Positions 62,900-64,000 of a stretch of DNA of 64,000 nucleotides are shown piece by piece (positions within the stretch are counted from its first letter, which is position 1; each line of letters opens with the position of its first letter). Source of the DNA: Variovorax sp. V213 (GTDB lineage Bacteria > Pseudomonadota > Gammaproteobacteria > Burkholderiales > Burkholderiaceae_C); the NCBI RefSeq assembly GCF_041154455.1, contig NZ_AP028665.1, positions 372,001 to 436,000 of the forward strand, given 5' to 3'. The notes below the pieces were generated by a model. The model saw only the letters and a program-made list of their open reading frames with translations, ran no database searches and was not told where the DNA came from. The position numbers and the translations under genes are program-made.

Positions 62900-63787
62900 A
62901 TGCCGGCTAGCACCATGGACAAGGACTGGCTCTGTTTCCATCCCGCCCCGACGAAGCCGCGCTTCACGCCGCCGCCCGGTGCCGTGGATGCGCACTGCCA
63001 CGTGTTCGGGCCCGCCGCGCCGTTCCCGTTTGCGCCCGGGCGCAAGTACACGCCCTGCGACGCTTCGAAGGACCAGCTCTTTGCGCTGCGCGATCTGCTG
63101 GGCTTCGAGCGGAACGTGATCGTTCAGGCGACCTGCCATGGCAACGACAACCGCGCGTTGCTCGACGCGCTGGCGCATTCGAACGGACGCGCACGGGGCG
63201 TGGCCTCGGTGGCCCCGGAGGTCGGCGACGCCGAACTCCGACGGCTGCATGAAGCCGGCGTGCGCGGTGTGCGCTTCAACTTCCTCAAGCGCCTGGCCGA
63301 CTTCACGCCGCGCGAGGTGCTGATGAGCATTGCGCAACGCATTGCCCCGCTGGGCTGGCACGTGGTCGTCTACTTCGAGGCGCAGGACCTGCCCGAACTG
63401 TGGGACTTCTTCACGCGGCTGCCGACCATCGTGGTGGTCGACCACATGGGGCGTCCCGATGTGGGCCAGCCGGTCGACGGGCCGCAGTTCGAGCGCTTCG
63501 TGCAGCTGCTGCGCGAGCATCCGAACATCTGGTCGAAGGTGAGCTGTCCCGAGCGCCTGTCGCTGTCCGGTCCGCCGACCTACGACGACGTGGTTCCCTT
63601 CGCGCGGCGCCTGGTCGAGACCTTCCCCGACCGCGTGCTGTGGGGCACCGACTGGCCGCATCCCAATCTCAAGACCCACATGCCCGACGACGGCACGCTG
63701 GTCGACATGATTCCGCGCATCGCGCCGACGGCGCGGCTGCAGCGCCAGTTGCTGGTGGACAACCCGATGCGCCTCTACTGGGCCTGA
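62900..63787 (+). CDS. Amidohydrolase, 2-pyrone-4,6-dicarboxylate lactonase (LigI)-like
   Basis: The 295-residue TIM-barrel hydrolase carries VDAHCHVFGPAAPFPF with the HxH pair, QATCHGNDNRALLDAL, GVRGVRFNFLKRL, the VVVDHMGRPD segment and the late Asp in WGTDWPHPN. These match LigI-type lactonases of the protocatechuate 4,5-cleavage pathway and related sulfomuconolactone hydrolases, many of which need no metal. It is followed by a LysR gene on the same strand. The precise lactone cannot be fixed. Confidence 0.87.
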   Translation: MPASTMDKDWLCFHPAPTKPRFTPPPGAVDAHCHVFGPAAPFPFAPGRKYTPCDASKDQLFALRDLLGFERNVIVQATCHGNDNRALLDALAHSNGRARGVASVAPEVGDAELRRLHEAGVRGVRFNFLKRLADFTPREVLMSIAQRIAPLGWHVVVYFEAQDLPELWDFFTRLPTIVVVDHMGRPDVGQPVDGPQFERFVQLLREHPNIWSKVSCPERLSLSGPPTYDDVVPFARRLVETFPDRVLWGTDWPHPNLKTHMPDDGTLVDMIPRIAPTARLQRQLLVDNPMRLYWA

Positions 63788-63865
63788 GACGGCCGCGGCG
63801 GTCGCATGGAACGACCGGCCAATGGCCGCGCCTGCGCGGGGGCGCGCAGCCCTAGACTACGCTTC

Positions 63866-64000
63866 ATGGACCTCAAGCAGCTGGAGTACTTTGTCCGCGT
63901 GGCGGAGCTCGGCAGCTTCACGCGCGCATCGATCGTGATCGATGTCGCGCAGCCCGCGCTCAGCCGGCAGGTGCGCCAGCTCGAAGTGGAGCTGCGGCAG
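63866..64000 (+). CDS. LysR family transcriptional regulator, partial
   Basis: Only the first 45 residues are inside the window: MDLKQLEYFVRVAELGSFTRA followed by IDVAQPALSRQVRQLEVEL, a complete LysR helix-turn-helix. It begins 78 bp after the LigI-like gene on the same strand and continues beyond the edge. It may control catabolic genes to the right. Confidence 0.92.
   Translation, partial: MDLKQLEYFVRVAELGSFTRASIVIDVAQPALSRQVRQLEVELRQ

Overview
This is a GC-rich stretch of bacterial chromosome whose gene content points to Burkholderiales, most likely the Comamonadaceae and close to Variovorax. The clues are orphan Bug/TctC-type solute-binding proteins, many LysR, AraC and IclR regulators, monomeric NADP-isocitrate dehydrogenase, panD, and an oxalate/formate-type transporter. 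Genus is an inference from gene content, not from a search. A complete replication and partition module (Rep initiator, iterons, parA, parB, parS-like palindromes, tyrosine recombinase) lies at about 55.3-62.7 kb. Because housekeeping genes sit beside it, I read the window as the origin region of a secondary chromosome (chromid) or megaplasmid.

Layout. 0-6.8 kb: carboxylate/aromatic uptake and use (AAHS-type MFS, AraC, Bug protein, a D(-)-tartrate dehydratase-like enolase-superfamily enzyme with a divergent LysR), then a B3/B4 protein and another AraC. 6.9-8.05 kb: a DKNYY-repeat lipoprotein and dodecin. 8.07-19.1 kb: nine leftward genes that form or adjoin a TOMM (thiazole/oxazole-modified peptide, YcaO) cluster: a Ser/Thr kinase/cyclase/ATPase fusion, a precursor with an internally duplicated leader, a methyltransferase, a YcaO cyclodehydratase, an FHA protein, a RhiA-like protein, a phage-tail-collar protein, a lipoprotein and an unknown. 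19.4-20.3 kb: panD and a small secreted peptide with a clear terminator. 20.3-26.0 kb: an aromatic catabolic operon (VOC dioxygenase-like, flavin hydroxylase, IclR, FAH hydrolase) divergent from a Bug protein and an alpha/beta hydrolase.

26.0-37.3 kb: an RlmN-like gene with a frameshift, small genes, then a leftward operon of NarL-type regulator, hybrid histidine kinase, an 1889-residue GMC-oxidoreductase/hydrolase/PhoD-phosphatase fusion and a RibD-type reductase. 37.5-46.6 kb: a phospholipase D-family lipoprotein, a LexA-box-preceded pair (small protein plus DUF72), a cupin, YihY, a tannase-family lipoprotein, GNAT and a FAD oxidoreductase. 46.7-55.2 kb: icd, an oxalate/formate-type MFS carrier flanked by a histidine kinase and its probable response regulator, AraC, and an acetoacetate decarboxylase-like protein.

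55.3-62.7 kb: rep (leftward) and parA-parB-small gene-integrase (rightward) diverge from an iteron-bearing intergenic region. Right of it every gene is rightward; left of it about two-thirds are leftward, as expected when replication starts near 56.9 kb. 62.9-64 kb: a LigI-like amidohydrolase and the start of a LysR gene. I saw no rRNA, tRNA, CRISPR array or intact insertion sequence.
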